Source of the DNA: Alphaproteobacteria bacterium
GTDB taxonomy: Bacteria; Pseudomonadota; Alphaproteobacteria; Puniceispirillales; UBA1172
DNA length: 8,196 nt
Reading direction: 5' to 3'
Assembly (NCBI GenBank): GCA_021296375.1
Contig: JAGWAQ010000067.1
Location: 5,275 to 13,470, forward strand
Shown here: positions 1-7,031 of the stretch, piece after piece
Position numbering within the stretch: position 1 is the stretch's first letter
How the letters are laid out: each line of letters starts with the position of its first letter
Notes under the pieces: model-generated
Databases searched by the model: none
The model's input: the letters and a program-made list of their open reading frames with translations, nothing else
Told to the model about the DNA's origin: nothing
Translations under genes and position numbers: made by a program

Positions 1-1452
1 CAGGCGGTGATACTCCTGCCGGAAATCGCTTTATCTCCGGCCATGGAAAAACGATTTACCGACCGGTTTGGCGTCGCGCCGGTGATCTGGCATTCGGGCC
101 TGACCCCGCGGCAACGGACGCGGGCGTTTCGGGCGGTCGCCGAAGGCGGCCCTCGCGTGGTGGTGGGGGCGCGCTCCGCCTTGTTCCTGCCCTATCCTGA
201 TCTCGGGCTGATCGTCGTCGATGAAGAGCATGACCAAAGCTTCAAGCAGGATGACCATGTGCCGTATCATGCCCGCGACATGGCGGTGGTGCGCGCCAAA
301 ATGACAGGCATTCCCGTGGTGCTGGCGTCGGCCACGCCATCGCTTGAAACCGAGGCCAATATTGACGCCGGCCGTTACACGAGGCTTGAGCTGACGTCAC
401 GGGTTGGCGCCGCTGAATTGCCCCGCATCACCCTTGTTGATCTTCGGCGAGACCCGCCGGATCGCCAGCACTGGATCGCCCCGCCGATGGTCAAGGCGGT
501 GGAAGCGGAACTTTCGGCAGGGCATCAGGTGCTGTTGTTCCTCAATCGCCGCGGCTATGCCCCCCTGACCCTGTGCCGAACCTGCGGCGAGCGCATCACC
601 TGCCCCCATTGCGACGCCTGGCTGGTGACGCATAAGCGCGATTTTGCGATGCATTGCCATCATTGCGGGCATAAATCACGCTTTCCCGACCAATGCCCGT
701 CGTGCGAAACAGATGAAAGCCTTGTGCCTTGCGGGCCGGGGGTGGAACGGCTGGCGGATGAGGTTGAGCGGATTTTCCCTGACGCAAGGGTTGCGGTGCT
801 GTCGTCGGATTTAATGACAACCCCCGCGGCGCTGGCGGCCTTTACCGAAGACGTCACCGCCGGACAGGTGGATATTATTATTGGCACCCAGATGGTGGCG
901 AAAGGCCATCATTTCCCCAACCTCAAGCTGGTGGGGGTGATTGACGCTGACCTTGGTCTTGCGGGGGGCGACCTGCGGGCGGCGGAAACCACCTGGCAAT
1001 TGATGGTTCAGGTGGCGGGGCGGGCGGGCCGCAGTGGTGAGCAAGGCCGCGCCATGCTGCAGACCGTGGCGCCGGAAACCCCGGTATTCAAAGCCTTGAT
1101 GGCAGGGGATCGCGCGGCGTTTCTTTCGGCCGAAAAAGCCGCCCGTCAGGCGGCGGAAATGCCGCCTTATGGGCGTCTGGCCAGCATCATCCTGTCGGGG
1201 CGTGACGAAACGCTGCTTGGCGAATCAGCGGCTCGGCTGGGGCGGTGTCGACCGCAATTTGAAGGGGTCGCCATTCTTGGCCCGGCCCCGGCCCCGATTG
1301 CGTTTTTGCGGGGGCGGCACCGCTGGCGGTTTTTGATCAAGGCGAAACGCAGCGTGAATATGCAGAAAATTCTTCAGGATTGGCTGAAACAGGTGGATTT
1401 TCCCAGCAGCATTCGCTGTCAGGTGGATATTGACCCTTATCATTTCCTTTAG
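1..1452 (+). CDS. priA: Primosomal protein N' (PriA), replication-restart helicase, 5'-truncated by window edge
   Basis: PriA is a superfamily 2 DNA helicase that recognises stalled or abandoned replication forks in the cytoplasm and starts reloading of the replicative helicase. The frame is open from base 1, giving 483 codons; the family is about 730 residues, so roughly 250 residues including the Walker A loop lie upstream. The GTG at 7 is therefore not a real start. Counting from the first codon, the Walker B box DEEH is at 74-77, SATP (motif III) at 110-113, and eight zinc-binding cysteines in four CxxC pairs at 192/195, 201/204, 219/222 and 232/235. The late helicase motifs GTQMVAKG (295-302) and QVAGRAGR (337-344) follow, and the C-terminal domain ends DPYHFL. 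All visible motifs are intact. The gene ends 219 bases before atpH, a neighbourhood I recall from other Alphaproteobacteria. Identification is secure. Confidence 0.96.
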   Translation, partial: QAVILLPEIALSPAMEKRFTDRFGVAPVIWHSGLTPRQRTRAFRAVAEGGPRVVVGARSALFLPYPDLGLIVVDEEHDQSFKQDDHVPYHARDMAVVRAKMTGIPVVLASATPSLETEANIDAGRYTRLELTSRVGAAELPRITLVDLRRDPPDRQHWIAPPMVKAVEAELSAGHQVLLFLNRRGYAPLTLCRTCGERITCPHCDAWLVTHKRDFAMHCHHCGHKSRFPDQCPSCETDESLVPCGPGVERLADEVERIFPDARVAVLSSDLMTTPAALAAFTEDVTAGQVDIIIGTQMVAKGHHFPNLKLVGVIDADLGLAGGDLRAAETTWQLMVQVAGRAGRSGEQGRAMLQTVAPETPVFKALMAGDRAAFLSAEKAARQAAEMPPYGRLASIILSGRDETLLGESAARLGRCRPQFEGVAILGPAPAPIAFLRGRHRWRFLIKAKRSVNMQKILQDWLKQVDFPSSIRCQVDIDPYHFL

Positions 1453-1468
1453 CCAGCGCTTTACGATT

Positions 1469-1504
1469 GGCGGGACCATCGGCGGGACCGCTGGCGGGAT
1501 GATC
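1469..1504. repeat. Three imperfect tandem 12-base repeats
   Basis: Three consecutive 12-base units, GGCGGGACCATC, GGCGGGACCGCT and GGCGGGATGATC, start at 1469, 1481 and 1493. The GGCGGGA core is present in all three. They begin 16 bases after the priA stop. The function is unknown; this could be a simple slippage product. Confidence 0.7.
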
Positions 1505-1508
1505 AGGG

Positions 1509-1570
1509 GCAAGCCTTGCGGAGAGGGGCAATTTGCCACGGCGGGTGAATTTAACACTCTCAAGGCTTGC
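1509..1570. repeat. Long-range 10-base inverted repeat, each arm itself palindromic
   Basis: GCAAGCCTTG (1509-1518) is the exact reverse complement of CAAGGCTTGC (1561-1570), with 42 bases between. Each arm is also a small palindrome: GCAAG-C-CTTGC centred on 1514, and CAAG-G-CTTG centred on 1565. It could be a cruciform or RNA stem, or two operator half-pairs about 51 bases apart (close to five helical turns). It lacks the T-run of an intrinsic terminator. Confidence 0.55.
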
Positions 1571-1590
1571 TTCAGCCTAAGGACTATGAT
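1562..1590 (+). promoter_or_regulatory. Possible promoter for the atp operon (-10 TATGAT)
   Basis: TATGAT at 1585-1590 is one mismatch from the consensus TATAAT -10 box. It would give a leader of roughly 75 bases before atpH. The -35 side is poor: a 17-base spacer places AAGGCT at 1562-1567, and the closer TTGCTT (1568-1573) is only 11 bases away. The call rests mainly on position and the -10 box, so it is tentative. Confidence 0.25.
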
Positions 1591-1625
1591 AGCAACCTTT
1601 CCTGTGTGCATATACACGGTTTTCT

Positions 1626-1642
1626 CCGGTGGTTACCACCGG
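1626..1642. promoter_or_regulatory. Perfect 17-base palindrome in atpH leader (possible operator or RNA hairpin)
   Basis: CCGGTGGT-T-ACCACCGG is an 8-base perfect inverted repeat around one central base. As RNA it would form a 7-pair GC-rich stem with a UUA loop. It ends 16 bases before the atpH Shine-Dalgarno sequence, so it could bind a dimeric regulator, stabilise the transcript or affect initiation. No T-run follows, so it is not a typical attenuator. Confidence 0.5.
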
Positions 1643-1658
1643 TCCTAGGGTTCATATC

Positions 1659-1664
1659 AGGAGG
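1659..1664 (+). promoter_or_regulatory. Strong ribosome binding site for atpH (fixes the GTG start)
   Basis: AGGAGG is the full Shine-Dalgarno consensus, with 7 bases between it and GTG at 1672. The reading frame extends further upstream as far as a TTG at 1567, but no comparable site precedes that, and the family N-terminus matches the GTG start. Confidence 0.9.
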
Positions 1665-1671
1665 TTCTCCC

Positions 1672-2226
1672 GTGTCTTCAAGTCTGGCCGGATTCACAGG
1701 CCGATATGCTACCGCCCTGTTCCAACTCGCTGATGAAACAGGCCGTGTTGATGCCGTGGCAAGTGACCTTGCCGCGATCGCTTCCCTTATTGCAGAATCT
1801 GACGATCTGGCTCGCATGATCGGCTCACCCGCCATCAGCCGCGAAGACCAGAATAAAGCCATGGCTGCGATTTTGCAAAAAGCCGGCGCCGATGATCTGG
1901 TCGCCAAGTTTATCGGCGTTATTGCTGATAACGGGCGGCTGTTTGCGCTTCCTCAAATTATTGATCGCTTCCTTGCTGATCTCGCCGCTCGCCGCGGTGA
2001 AGTTTCAGCCGAAGTTGTTTCCGCTGTGCCGCTTGACGCCAAGCTCGAAGGTGACGTCAAAAAAGCTGTAGCTGGTGTGGCCGGCAGCGACAAAATTTCT
2101 CTTTCAATGCGTGTTGATGAAACCCTTATCGGGGGTCTTGTTGTGCGGATTGGATCTCGTATGATTGACACGTCAATCAAAACCAAGTTGACCAAGCTTG
2201 AAATGACCATGAAGGGTGTTGGGTAA
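1672..2226 (+). CDS. atpH: F1F0 ATP synthase delta subunit
   Basis: The delta subunit (OSCP homologue) sits on top of F1 and joins the alpha/beta hexamer to the peripheral stalk of F0, so that the stator resists rotation. The product is 184 residues, normal for the family. The N-terminal six-helix domain begins with the conserved RYATAL (residues 11-16), and IADNGRLFALP (84-94) is typical of the middle. The C-terminal signature runs from VDETLIGG (148-155) through VRIGS (158-162) to about 168. The GTG start is chosen over upstream alternatives because a perfect AGGAGG lies 7 bases before it and because longer versions would add about 35 residues without family resemblance. It is the first gene of the F1 operon; its TAA shares one base with the atpA ATG. 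Confidence 0.95.
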   Translation: MSSSLAGFTGRYATALFQLADETGRVDAVASDLAAIASLIAESDDLARMIGSPAISREDQNKAMAAILQKAGADDLVAKFIGVIADNGRLFALPQIIDRFLADLAARRGEVSAEVVSAVPLDAKLEGDVKKAVAGVAGSDKISLSMRVDETLIGGLVVRIGSRMIDTSIKTKLTKLEMTMKGVG

Positions 2227-3761
2227 TGGATATTCGCGCCGCTGAGATTTCAGCAATTCTGAAAGAACAAATCGCCAATTTCGGCAATGAGGCAGAAGTC
2301 GCCGAGGTGGGCCGTGTGCTCTCCGTTGGTGACGGTATTGCCCGTGTCCATGGCCTCGACGAAGTCCGCGCCGGTGAAATGGTGGAATTCGACGGCGGCA
2401 TCAAGGGCATGGCGCTTAACCTTGAAAGCGACAATGTCGGTATCGTTATTTTCGGCGATGACCGCTCGATCAAGGAAGGCCACATTGTTCGTCGTACCGG
2501 CGCCATTGTGGACGTTCCCACGGGCAAGGGCCTGCTGGGCCGCGTTGTTGACGGCCTCGGTAACCCGATCGACGGCAAAGGCCCGATCAAGGATGAAGGC
2601 CGCCGCCGGGTGGAAGTCAAAGCCCCGGGTATCATGCCGCGTAAATCGGTTCATGAGCCAATGCAGACCGGCCTGAAGGCGATCGACAGCCTGATCCCGA
2701 TTGGCCGTGGCCAGCGTGAATTGATCATTGGTGACCGTCAGACCGGGAAAACCGCGATTGCGGTCGACACGTTCCTGAACCAGAAAAGCGTCAATGACGC
2801 CGCGGGCAAAGACGACACCAAGAAACTGTTCTGTATCTATGTTGCGGTTGGCCAGAAACGCTCGACCGTTGCCCAGATCGTGCGCAGCCTTGAAGAAAAC
2901 GGCGCCATGGATTACTCCATCGTTGTTGCGGCGACCGCCTCTGACCCGGCGCCACTTCAGTTCCTCGCCCCTTACACCGCTTGCGCGATGGGCGAATACT
3001 TCCGCGACAACGGCATGCATGCCGTGATCGTTTATGACGATCTGTCCAAACAGGCGGTGGCGTATCGCCAGATGTCCCTGCTTCTGCGTCGTCCTCCGGG
3101 CCGTGAAGCTTACCCGGGTGACGTTTTCTACCTGCACTCACGTCTGCTTGAGCGTGCCGCCAAGCTGAATGACGACAATGGTGCCGGTTCCCTGACCGCA
3201 CTGCCGGTGATTGAAACCCAGGGTGGTGACGTGTCGGCGTTTATTCCGACCAACGTGATTTCCATCACCGACGGTCAGATCTTCCTTGAAACCGAACTGT
3301 TCTACCAGGGTATTCGTCCTGCGGTTAACGTCGGTCTGTCGGTATCCCGTGTCGGTTCCGCCGCGCAGATCAAGGCGATGAAGCAGGTGGCGGGCACCAT
3401 TAAGCTGGAACTCGCGCAGTATCGTGAAATGGCGGCTTTCGCCCAGTTCGCGTCTGACATGGATGCCTCGACCCGCAAGCTGCTGGATCGTGGCTCGCGC
3501 CTGACGGAACTGCTGAAGCAAGCCCAGTACAGCCCGATGCCTGTTGAAGAGCAGGTGGTGTCGATCTTCGCTGGTGTGAACGGTTATCTCGATAGCCTGC
3601 CGATCGGTGACGTCAACCGCTTTGAAGCCGGTTTCCTTGACCACATGCGTTCCGCTGGTTCCGCTATCCTTGACACTATCCGTGAAGAGAAGGCGATTTC
3701 CGACGACACCAATGCAAAGCTGACCGCTGAACTCGACGGTTACGCAAAAGCTTTCGCATAA
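2226..3761 (+). CDS. atpA: F1F0 ATP synthase alpha subunit
   Basis: Three alpha subunits alternate with three beta subunits in the F1 head; alpha binds nucleotide at non-catalytic sites and lends an arginine to the catalytic site. The product is 511 residues, full length. An N-terminal beta-barrel (about 25-95) is followed by the nucleotide-binding domain with P-loop GDRQTGKT (169-176) and Walker B region VIVYDDLSKQAVAYR (267-281). The alpha/beta signature PAVNVGLSVS (365-374) is followed directly by the arginine finger R375 in SVSRVGS. A helical C-terminal domain completes it. The ATG overlaps the atpH TAA by one base (TAATG), and GAAGGG at 2211-2216 can serve as its Shine-Dalgarno site inside atpH, which suggests translational coupling. 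No key residue is missing. Confidence 0.98.
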   Translation: MDIRAAEISAILKEQIANFGNEAEVAEVGRVLSVGDGIARVHGLDEVRAGEMVEFDGGIKGMALNLESDNVGIVIFGDDRSIKEGHIVRRTGAIVDVPTGKGLLGRVVDGLGNPIDGKGPIKDEGRRRVEVKAPGIMPRKSVHEPMQTGLKAIDSLIPIGRGQRELIIGDRQTGKTAIAVDTFLNQKSVNDAAGKDDTKKLFCIYVAVGQKRSTVAQIVRSLEENGAMDYSIVVAATASDPAPLQFLAPYTACAMGEYFRDNGMHAVIVYDDLSKQAVAYRQMSLLLRRPPGREAYPGDVFYLHSRLLERAAKLNDDNGAGSLTALPVIETQGGDVSAFIPTNVISITDGQIFLETELFYQGIRPAVNVGLSVSRVGSAAQIKAMKQVAGTIKLELAQYREMAAFAQFASDMDASTRKLLDRGSRLTELLKQAQYSPMPVEEQVVSIFAGVNGYLDSLPIGDVNRFEAGFLDHMRSAGSAILDTIREEKAISDDTNAKLTAELDGYAKAFA

Positions 3762-3785
3762 GGGCAGTTTTGCCGGAGAACGATC

Positions 3786-4670
3786 ATGGCCAATCTTAAG
3801 GACCTGAAAAACCGGATCAAAAGCGTGAAATCCACGCAGAAGATCACGTCAGCGATGAAGATGGTTGCCGCCGCGAAACTGCGTCGTGCCCAGGAAAATG
3901 CTGAACAGGCCCGCCCCTATTCCACCCGCATGAGTGAGATGATCACCTCATTGGCGGTCAAGGCAGACCCGAACTCCGGTCCGGTTCTGCTGGTGGGCAC
4001 AGGGGCTACCGCCAATCACCTTTTGGTGGTTGTGTCCGCCGATCGCGGCCTTTGCGGCGGTTTTAACGGCGGCATCATCCGCTCGACCCGTCGTGAAGTC
4101 CTGCGTCTGCAGGGTGAAGGCAAAACCGTTCGCCTGCTGATGGTTGGCCGCAAGGCCACCGACGCCCTGAAGCGGGAATTCAGCGATATTTTCGTTGAAA
4201 CGCTTGAAGGCGTGCAGGGGACGGAAGTTCAGTTCAGTGATGCCGACAAGATCAGCCAGAAGATTCAATCGATGATTGCTGATGGTTCGATCGACACCTG
4301 CTCCATCGTCTTCAACAAGTTTATTTCAGCCATCGCCCAGGAAGTCACCTTCCGTTCGCTGGTGCCGGTTGAAATCAACGCGGCTGATGCTGAAGCCCCG
4401 CAAGAGGGTTCAGTGGCACCGAATGAGTACGAGCCGGATGAAGCCTCGGTCCTGACCGATCTTCTGCCGCGCGCCCTGACGACTGAAATCTACGCGTCTA
4501 TCCTTGAATCCTCTGCCAGTGAGCTGGCGGCACGGATGACCGCCATGGATAACGCGACCCGTAACGCCGGTGATCTGATCGACCGCCTGACCATGGTTTA
4601 CAACCGTTCCCGTCAGGCCGCCATCACCACCGAACTGATTGAAATTATCTCTGGGGCGGAAGCGCTTTAG
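3786..4670 (+). CDS. atpG: F1F0 ATP synthase gamma subunit
   Basis: Gamma is the rotating central shaft that couples proton flow through the F0 c-ring to conformational change in the beta subunits. The product is 294 residues, within the family range. The N-terminal coiled-coil helix contains RIKSVKSTQKITSAMKMVAA (10-29). The central Rossmann-like domain carries SADRGLCGGFN (84-94). The C-terminal helix ends with the family signature ITTELIEIISGAEA (280-293). An acidic, low-complexity stretch at about 199-221 (rich in Asp, Glu, Ala and Pro) precedes the C-terminal helix; insertions here vary among bacteria. The ATG follows GGAGA (3775-3779) at a 6-base spacing and lies 24 bases after atpA. 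A small GCGC inverted repeat overlaps the TAG stop. Confidence 0.97.
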   Translation: MANLKDLKNRIKSVKSTQKITSAMKMVAAAKLRRAQENAEQARPYSTRMSEMITSLAVKADPNSGPVLLVGTGATANHLLVVVSADRGLCGGFNGGIIRSTRREVLRLQGEGKTVRLLMVGRKATDALKREFSDIFVETLEGVQGTEVQFSDADKISQKIQSMIADGSIDTCSIVFNKFISAIAQEVTFRSLVPVEINAADAEAPQEGSVAPNEYEPDEASVLTDLLPRALTTEIYASILESSASELAARMTAMDNATRNAGDLIDRLTMVYNRSRQAAITTELIEIISGAEAL

Positions 4671-4704
4671 CGCCGTCCCCTAAAACCAACCGGAGCACTT
4701 AGCT

Positions 4705-6129
4705 ATGGCCAAAACAGCAAACGGTAAAATTACCCAGATCATCGGCGCGGTTGTCGATGTGGAATTCGTCGGTGACCTTCCGCCAATTCTGAACGCGATT
4801 GAAGTGGACAACAACGGGCAGCGACTCGTTCTTGAAGTTGCCCAGCACCTTGGCGAACAGGGCGTGCGTTGCATCGCGATGGACTCAACCGAAGGTTTGG
4901 TTCGGGGTCAGGACGCCACGGATACCGGCGCGCCGATCACCGTCCCCGTCGGTCCCGAAACCCTTGGCCGTATCCTGAACGTGATTGGCGAGCCTGTTGA
5001 TGAAGGCAAGCCCGTCAAGTCCAAGAAGACCTTCCCTATTCACCGCCCGGCGCCTGAATATATCGACCAGTCCACGGAAGCCGAAATTCTCGTCACCGGG
5101 ATCAAGGTTGTGGATCTGCTCGCGCCATACGCCAAAGGGGGCAAGATTGGCCTCTTCGGTGGTGCCGGTGTGGGTAAAACAGTTCTGATTATGGAACTCA
5201 TCAACAACGTCGCGAAAGCCCATGGTGGGTATTCGGTGTTCGCCGGTGTTGGTGAACGTACCCGTGAAGGGAACGATCTGTTCCACGAAATGGTTGAATC
5301 CGGCGTTATCAACACCGAAGGTGAAGGCTCAAAAGCGGCCCTCGTTTACGGTCAGATGAACGAGCCTCCAGGCGCCCGTGCCCGTGTTGCGCTGACCGGT
5401 CTGACCCTGGCGGAATATTTCCGTGATGAAGAAGGCCAGGACGTGCTGTTCTTTGTTGATAACATCTTCCGCTTTACCCAGGCAGGTTCTGAGGTATCCG
5501 CGCTGCTCGGCCGTATTCCTTCGGCGGTGGGTTACCAGCCGACGCTGGCCACCGACATGGGGGCCCTGCAGGAACGGATTACCACCACCCGCAAAGGTTC
5601 AATCACCTCGGTTCAGGCGATTTACGTCCCTGCCGATGACTTGACTGACCCGGCACCGGCAACATCATTCGCGCACCTTGATGCGACCACCGTTCTGTCA
5701 CGTCAGATCGCTGAACTTGGGATTTACCCGGCGGTGGATCCGCTTGACTCAACTTCGCGTATGCTTGACCCGCGGATCGTCGGTGAAGAACACTACGGTG
5801 TTGCCCGCCGCGTGCAGGAAGTGCTCCAGCAGTACAAATCCCTGCAGGACATCATCGCCATTCTCGGGATGGACGAACTGTCTGAAGAAGACAAGCTCGT
5901 TGTGTCCCGTGCGCGCAAGATCCAGCGTTTCCTTTCACAGCCGTTCCACGTTGCTGAAGTCTTCACCGGCTCGCCAGGTAAGCTTGTGTCCCTCGAAGAC
6001 ACCATCAAGGGCTTCACCGGCATCATCGAAGGTGACTATGATGACCTGCCAGAAGCAGCCTTCTACATGGTCGGCACGATCGAAGAAGCTGTTGAAAAGG
6101 GCAAGAAAATGGCCGCAGAGGCTGCCTAA
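4705..6129 (+). CDS. atpD: F1F0 ATP synthase beta subunit (catalytic)
   Basis: Beta carries the catalytic sites that make ATP from ADP and phosphate on the cytoplasmic side of the inner membrane. The product is 474 residues, full length. The visible key sites are the P-loop GGAGVGKT (152-159, catalytic Lys158), GERTREGND (183-191) with catalytic Glu184, Walker B VLFFVDNIFRF (247-257), the signature PAVDPLDSTS (342-351), and DELSEED (390-396) in the C-terminal domain, the lever that contacts gamma. All are intact, so the enzyme should be active. The ATG follows GGAG (4692-4695) with 9 bases between, 34 bases after atpG. The P-loop form and DELSEED separate it clearly from alpha and from V/A-type subunits. 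Confidence 0.98.
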   Translation: MAKTANGKITQIIGAVVDVEFVGDLPPILNAIEVDNNGQRLVLEVAQHLGEQGVRCIAMDSTEGLVRGQDATDTGAPITVPVGPETLGRILNVIGEPVDEGKPVKSKKTFPIHRPAPEYIDQSTEAEILVTGIKVVDLLAPYAKGGKIGLFGGAGVGKTVLIMELINNVAKAHGGYSVFAGVGERTREGNDLFHEMVESGVINTEGEGSKAALVYGQMNEPPGARARVALTGLTLAEYFRDEEGQDVLFFVDNIFRFTQAGSEVSALLGRIPSAVGYQPTLATDMGALQERITTTRKGSITSVQAIYVPADDLTDPAPATSFAHLDATTVLSRQIAELGIYPAVDPLDSTSRMLDPRIVGEEHYGVARRVQEVLQQYKSLQDIIAILGMDELSEEDKLVVSRARKIQRFLSQPFHVAEVFTGSPGKLVSLEDTIKGFTGIIEGDYDDLPEAAFYMVGTIEEAVEKGKKMAAEAA

Positions 6130-6137
6130 CAGCAGCC
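6120..6137 (+). repeat. Inverted repeat spanning the atpD stop codon
   Basis: GGCTGC (6120-6125) and GCAGCC (6132-6137) form a perfect 6-base inverted repeat around the 6-base loop CTAACA, which contains the atpD TAA. There is no T-run after it, so it is unlikely to terminate. An RNA hairpin here could protect the upstream atpD message, but the size is within what GC-rich DNA gives by chance. Confidence 0.4.
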
Positions 6138-6170
6138 CTGCCCATTTCTCTTCAGGAAGGATAGGACATC

Positions 6171-6542
6171 ATGTCAGATACAACTGCATTTGAACTGGTC
6201 ACCCCGGCCCGTGTCATGATCTCTCGCGCCGCGGGCATGGTTGTGGCGCCAGGTGTTGAAGGTCTGTTTGGTGTCCTGCCTCGCCACGCGCCGTTGATCT
6301 CGACGCTTCAGCGCGGTGTTGTTGAAGTCCATGACAATGGTCAGGTGACGGATCGCATCATGGTTGATGGCGGGATCGCTGATGTCGCCGAAGATCGTTG
6401 CACTATTCTAGCGGAACGTGCCGAAAAGCTCGACCCCAGCCGCAAGGATGAGATCCATGCCCAGCTTGACGCCGCCGAACAAGACGGCAAGGACAATGAC
6501 GTTGATTTCCTGAAAGCGGTATTGGCGGCCCTCGCCGCGTAA
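6171..6542 (+). CDS. atpC: F1F0 ATP synthase epsilon subunit
   Basis: Epsilon binds the foot of gamma and the c-ring; in many bacteria its C-terminal helices can extend and inhibit ATP hydrolysis. The product is 123 residues, slightly short of the usual 130 or so. The N-terminal beta-sandwich shows FELVTP (7-12) and the hallmark stretch GVEGLFGVLPRHAPLISTL (28-46). A shorter helical C-terminal part (about 88-123, ending in an Ala/Leu-rich helix) follows. The ATG is preceded by AGGAAGG (6154-6160, 10 bases away) and by a closer AGGA (6163-6166, 4 bases away). It is the last gene of the F1 operon, 41 bases after atpD, and converges with rppH 9 bases beyond its stop. No inhibitory function can be shown from sequence alone. 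Confidence 0.95.
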   Translation: MSDTTAFELVTPARVMISRAAGMVVAPGVEGLFGVLPRHAPLISTLQRGVVEVHDNGQVTDRIMVDGGIADVAEDRCTILAERAEKLDPSRKDEIHAQLDAAEQDGKDNDVDFLKAVLAALAA

Positions 6543-6546
6543 CGGG

Positions 6547-6566
6547 GCTGATCACAACAGATCAGC
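6547..6566. terminator. Hairpin between convergent atpC and rppH (possible bidirectional terminator)
   Basis: GCTGATC (6547-6553) and GATCAGC (6560-6566) form a perfect 7-base stem around ACAACA. It lies 4 bases after the atpC stop and overlaps the last four codons and stop of rppH. The position between convergent operons suits a shared terminator. Neither strand has a T-run after the stem, so it is not a standard intrinsic terminator. Confidence 0.35.
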
Positions 6567-7022
6567 GAACTCCGCCAGAATACCTTCATAAACGTCCCTC
6601 TTGAACGGGACCGCGAGACTGGGCAGCACCTTTGGTTCTGCCCATTTCCATTTCTGGAACTCCGGTTCAGCGGTGGCGATATTGATGTCGCTGTCTTCAC
6701 CGGTAAACCGGAACAGCAGCCATTTCTGGGTCTGGCCACGGAACTTCCCCTTCCAGAGCCGGTCGGCAAGCTCAACGGGAATGTCATAGTCAAGCCAGGC
6801 GGGATGTTCAGCAATGAACTCAGCCTTGGTGGTGCCGATCTCCTCACCCATTTCACGGAAACCGGCCTCGATAGGGGTTTCGCCATCGTCGATCCCGCCT
6901 TGCGGCATTTGCCAGGCTTCCACCATATTGTCGAGCCGTTGGCCGACCAGCACATGGTTATCCGCGTTCAGCAGCATGATGCCAACGCAAGGGCGGTAGG
7001 GTCGCTCGAAGTAATCCTGCAT
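6552..7022 (-). CDS. rppH: RNA pyrophosphohydrolase, Nudix family (RppH/NudH/IalA type)
   Basis: RppH removes pyrophosphate from the 5' end of triphosphorylated mRNA, leaving a monophosphate that triggers decay by 5'-end-dependent endonucleases; related proteins also cleave dinucleoside polyphosphates. The product is 156 residues, typical of alphaproteobacterial members. The start YRPCVGIMLLN (9-19) and WQMPQGGI (37-44) are hallmarks of this subfamily. The Nudix box GX5EX7REUXEEXG runs from G42 to G63 (key residues E48, R56, E57, E60, E61). Only the last position of the longer box departs from consensus, with T64 instead of an aliphatic residue. An in-frame TAG four codons before the ATG rules out a longer N-terminus. 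That TAG is the ctpA stop, so the genes are 9 bases apart and likely co-transcribed; only a weak AGAG precedes the ATG, which suggests translation coupled to ctpA. Confidence 0.93.
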   Translation of the reverse strand: MQDYFERPYRPCVGIMLLNADNHVLVGQRLDNMVEAWQMPQGGIDDGETPIEAGFREMGEEIGTTKAEFIAEHPAWLDYDIPVELADRLWKGKFRGQTQKWLLFRFTGEDSDINIATAEPEFQKWKWAEPKVLPSLAVPFKRDVYEGILAEFADLL

Positions 7023-7031
7023 GGTCAGGCT

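Larger units (their letters stand above)
1453..1671. other. Intergenic region priA-atpH: probable atp promoter and 5' leader
   Basis: No convincing gene lies in these 219 bases. Short open frames cross it, but they lack ribosome binding sites and resemble no family I know. It contains three imperfect tandem 12-base repeats (1469-1504), a 10-base inverted repeat with arms 1509-1518 and 1561-1570, a TATGAT box (1585-1590) that could be a -10 element, a perfect 17-base palindrome (1626-1642), and the atpH Shine-Dalgarno sequence (1659-1664). priA has no recognisable terminator here: none of the inverted repeats is followed by a T-run, so read-through from priA into the atp operon is possible. 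Confidence 0.6.

Noticed and set aside
1225..1617. 130-codon minus-strand frame with Pro-rich repeats
   Set aside because: It overlaps the conserved C-terminus of priA, and the proline repeats are the complement of the GGCGGGA repeat.
1430..1648. 72-codon plus-strand frame in the priA-atpH gap with repeated GGT-like residues
   Set aside because: The repeated residues come from the 12-base DNA repeat. It begins inside priA, and its product shows no family resemblance.
1567..1671. 35-residue N-terminal extension of AtpH from TTG at 1567
   Set aside because: The extension has no Shine-Dalgarno site and would overlap the likely -10 region, whereas GTG 1672 has a perfect AGGAGG at ideal spacing and the normal family N-terminus.
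2250..3137. 295-codon open frame on the minus strand opposite atpA
   Set aside because: It lies wholly antisense to the strongly conserved atpA, resembles no family, and arises from the GC-rich codon pattern of the real gene.
3763..3774. GGCA-GTTT-TGCC inverted repeat after atpA
   Set aside because: A 4-base stem is too short to be meaningful on its own.
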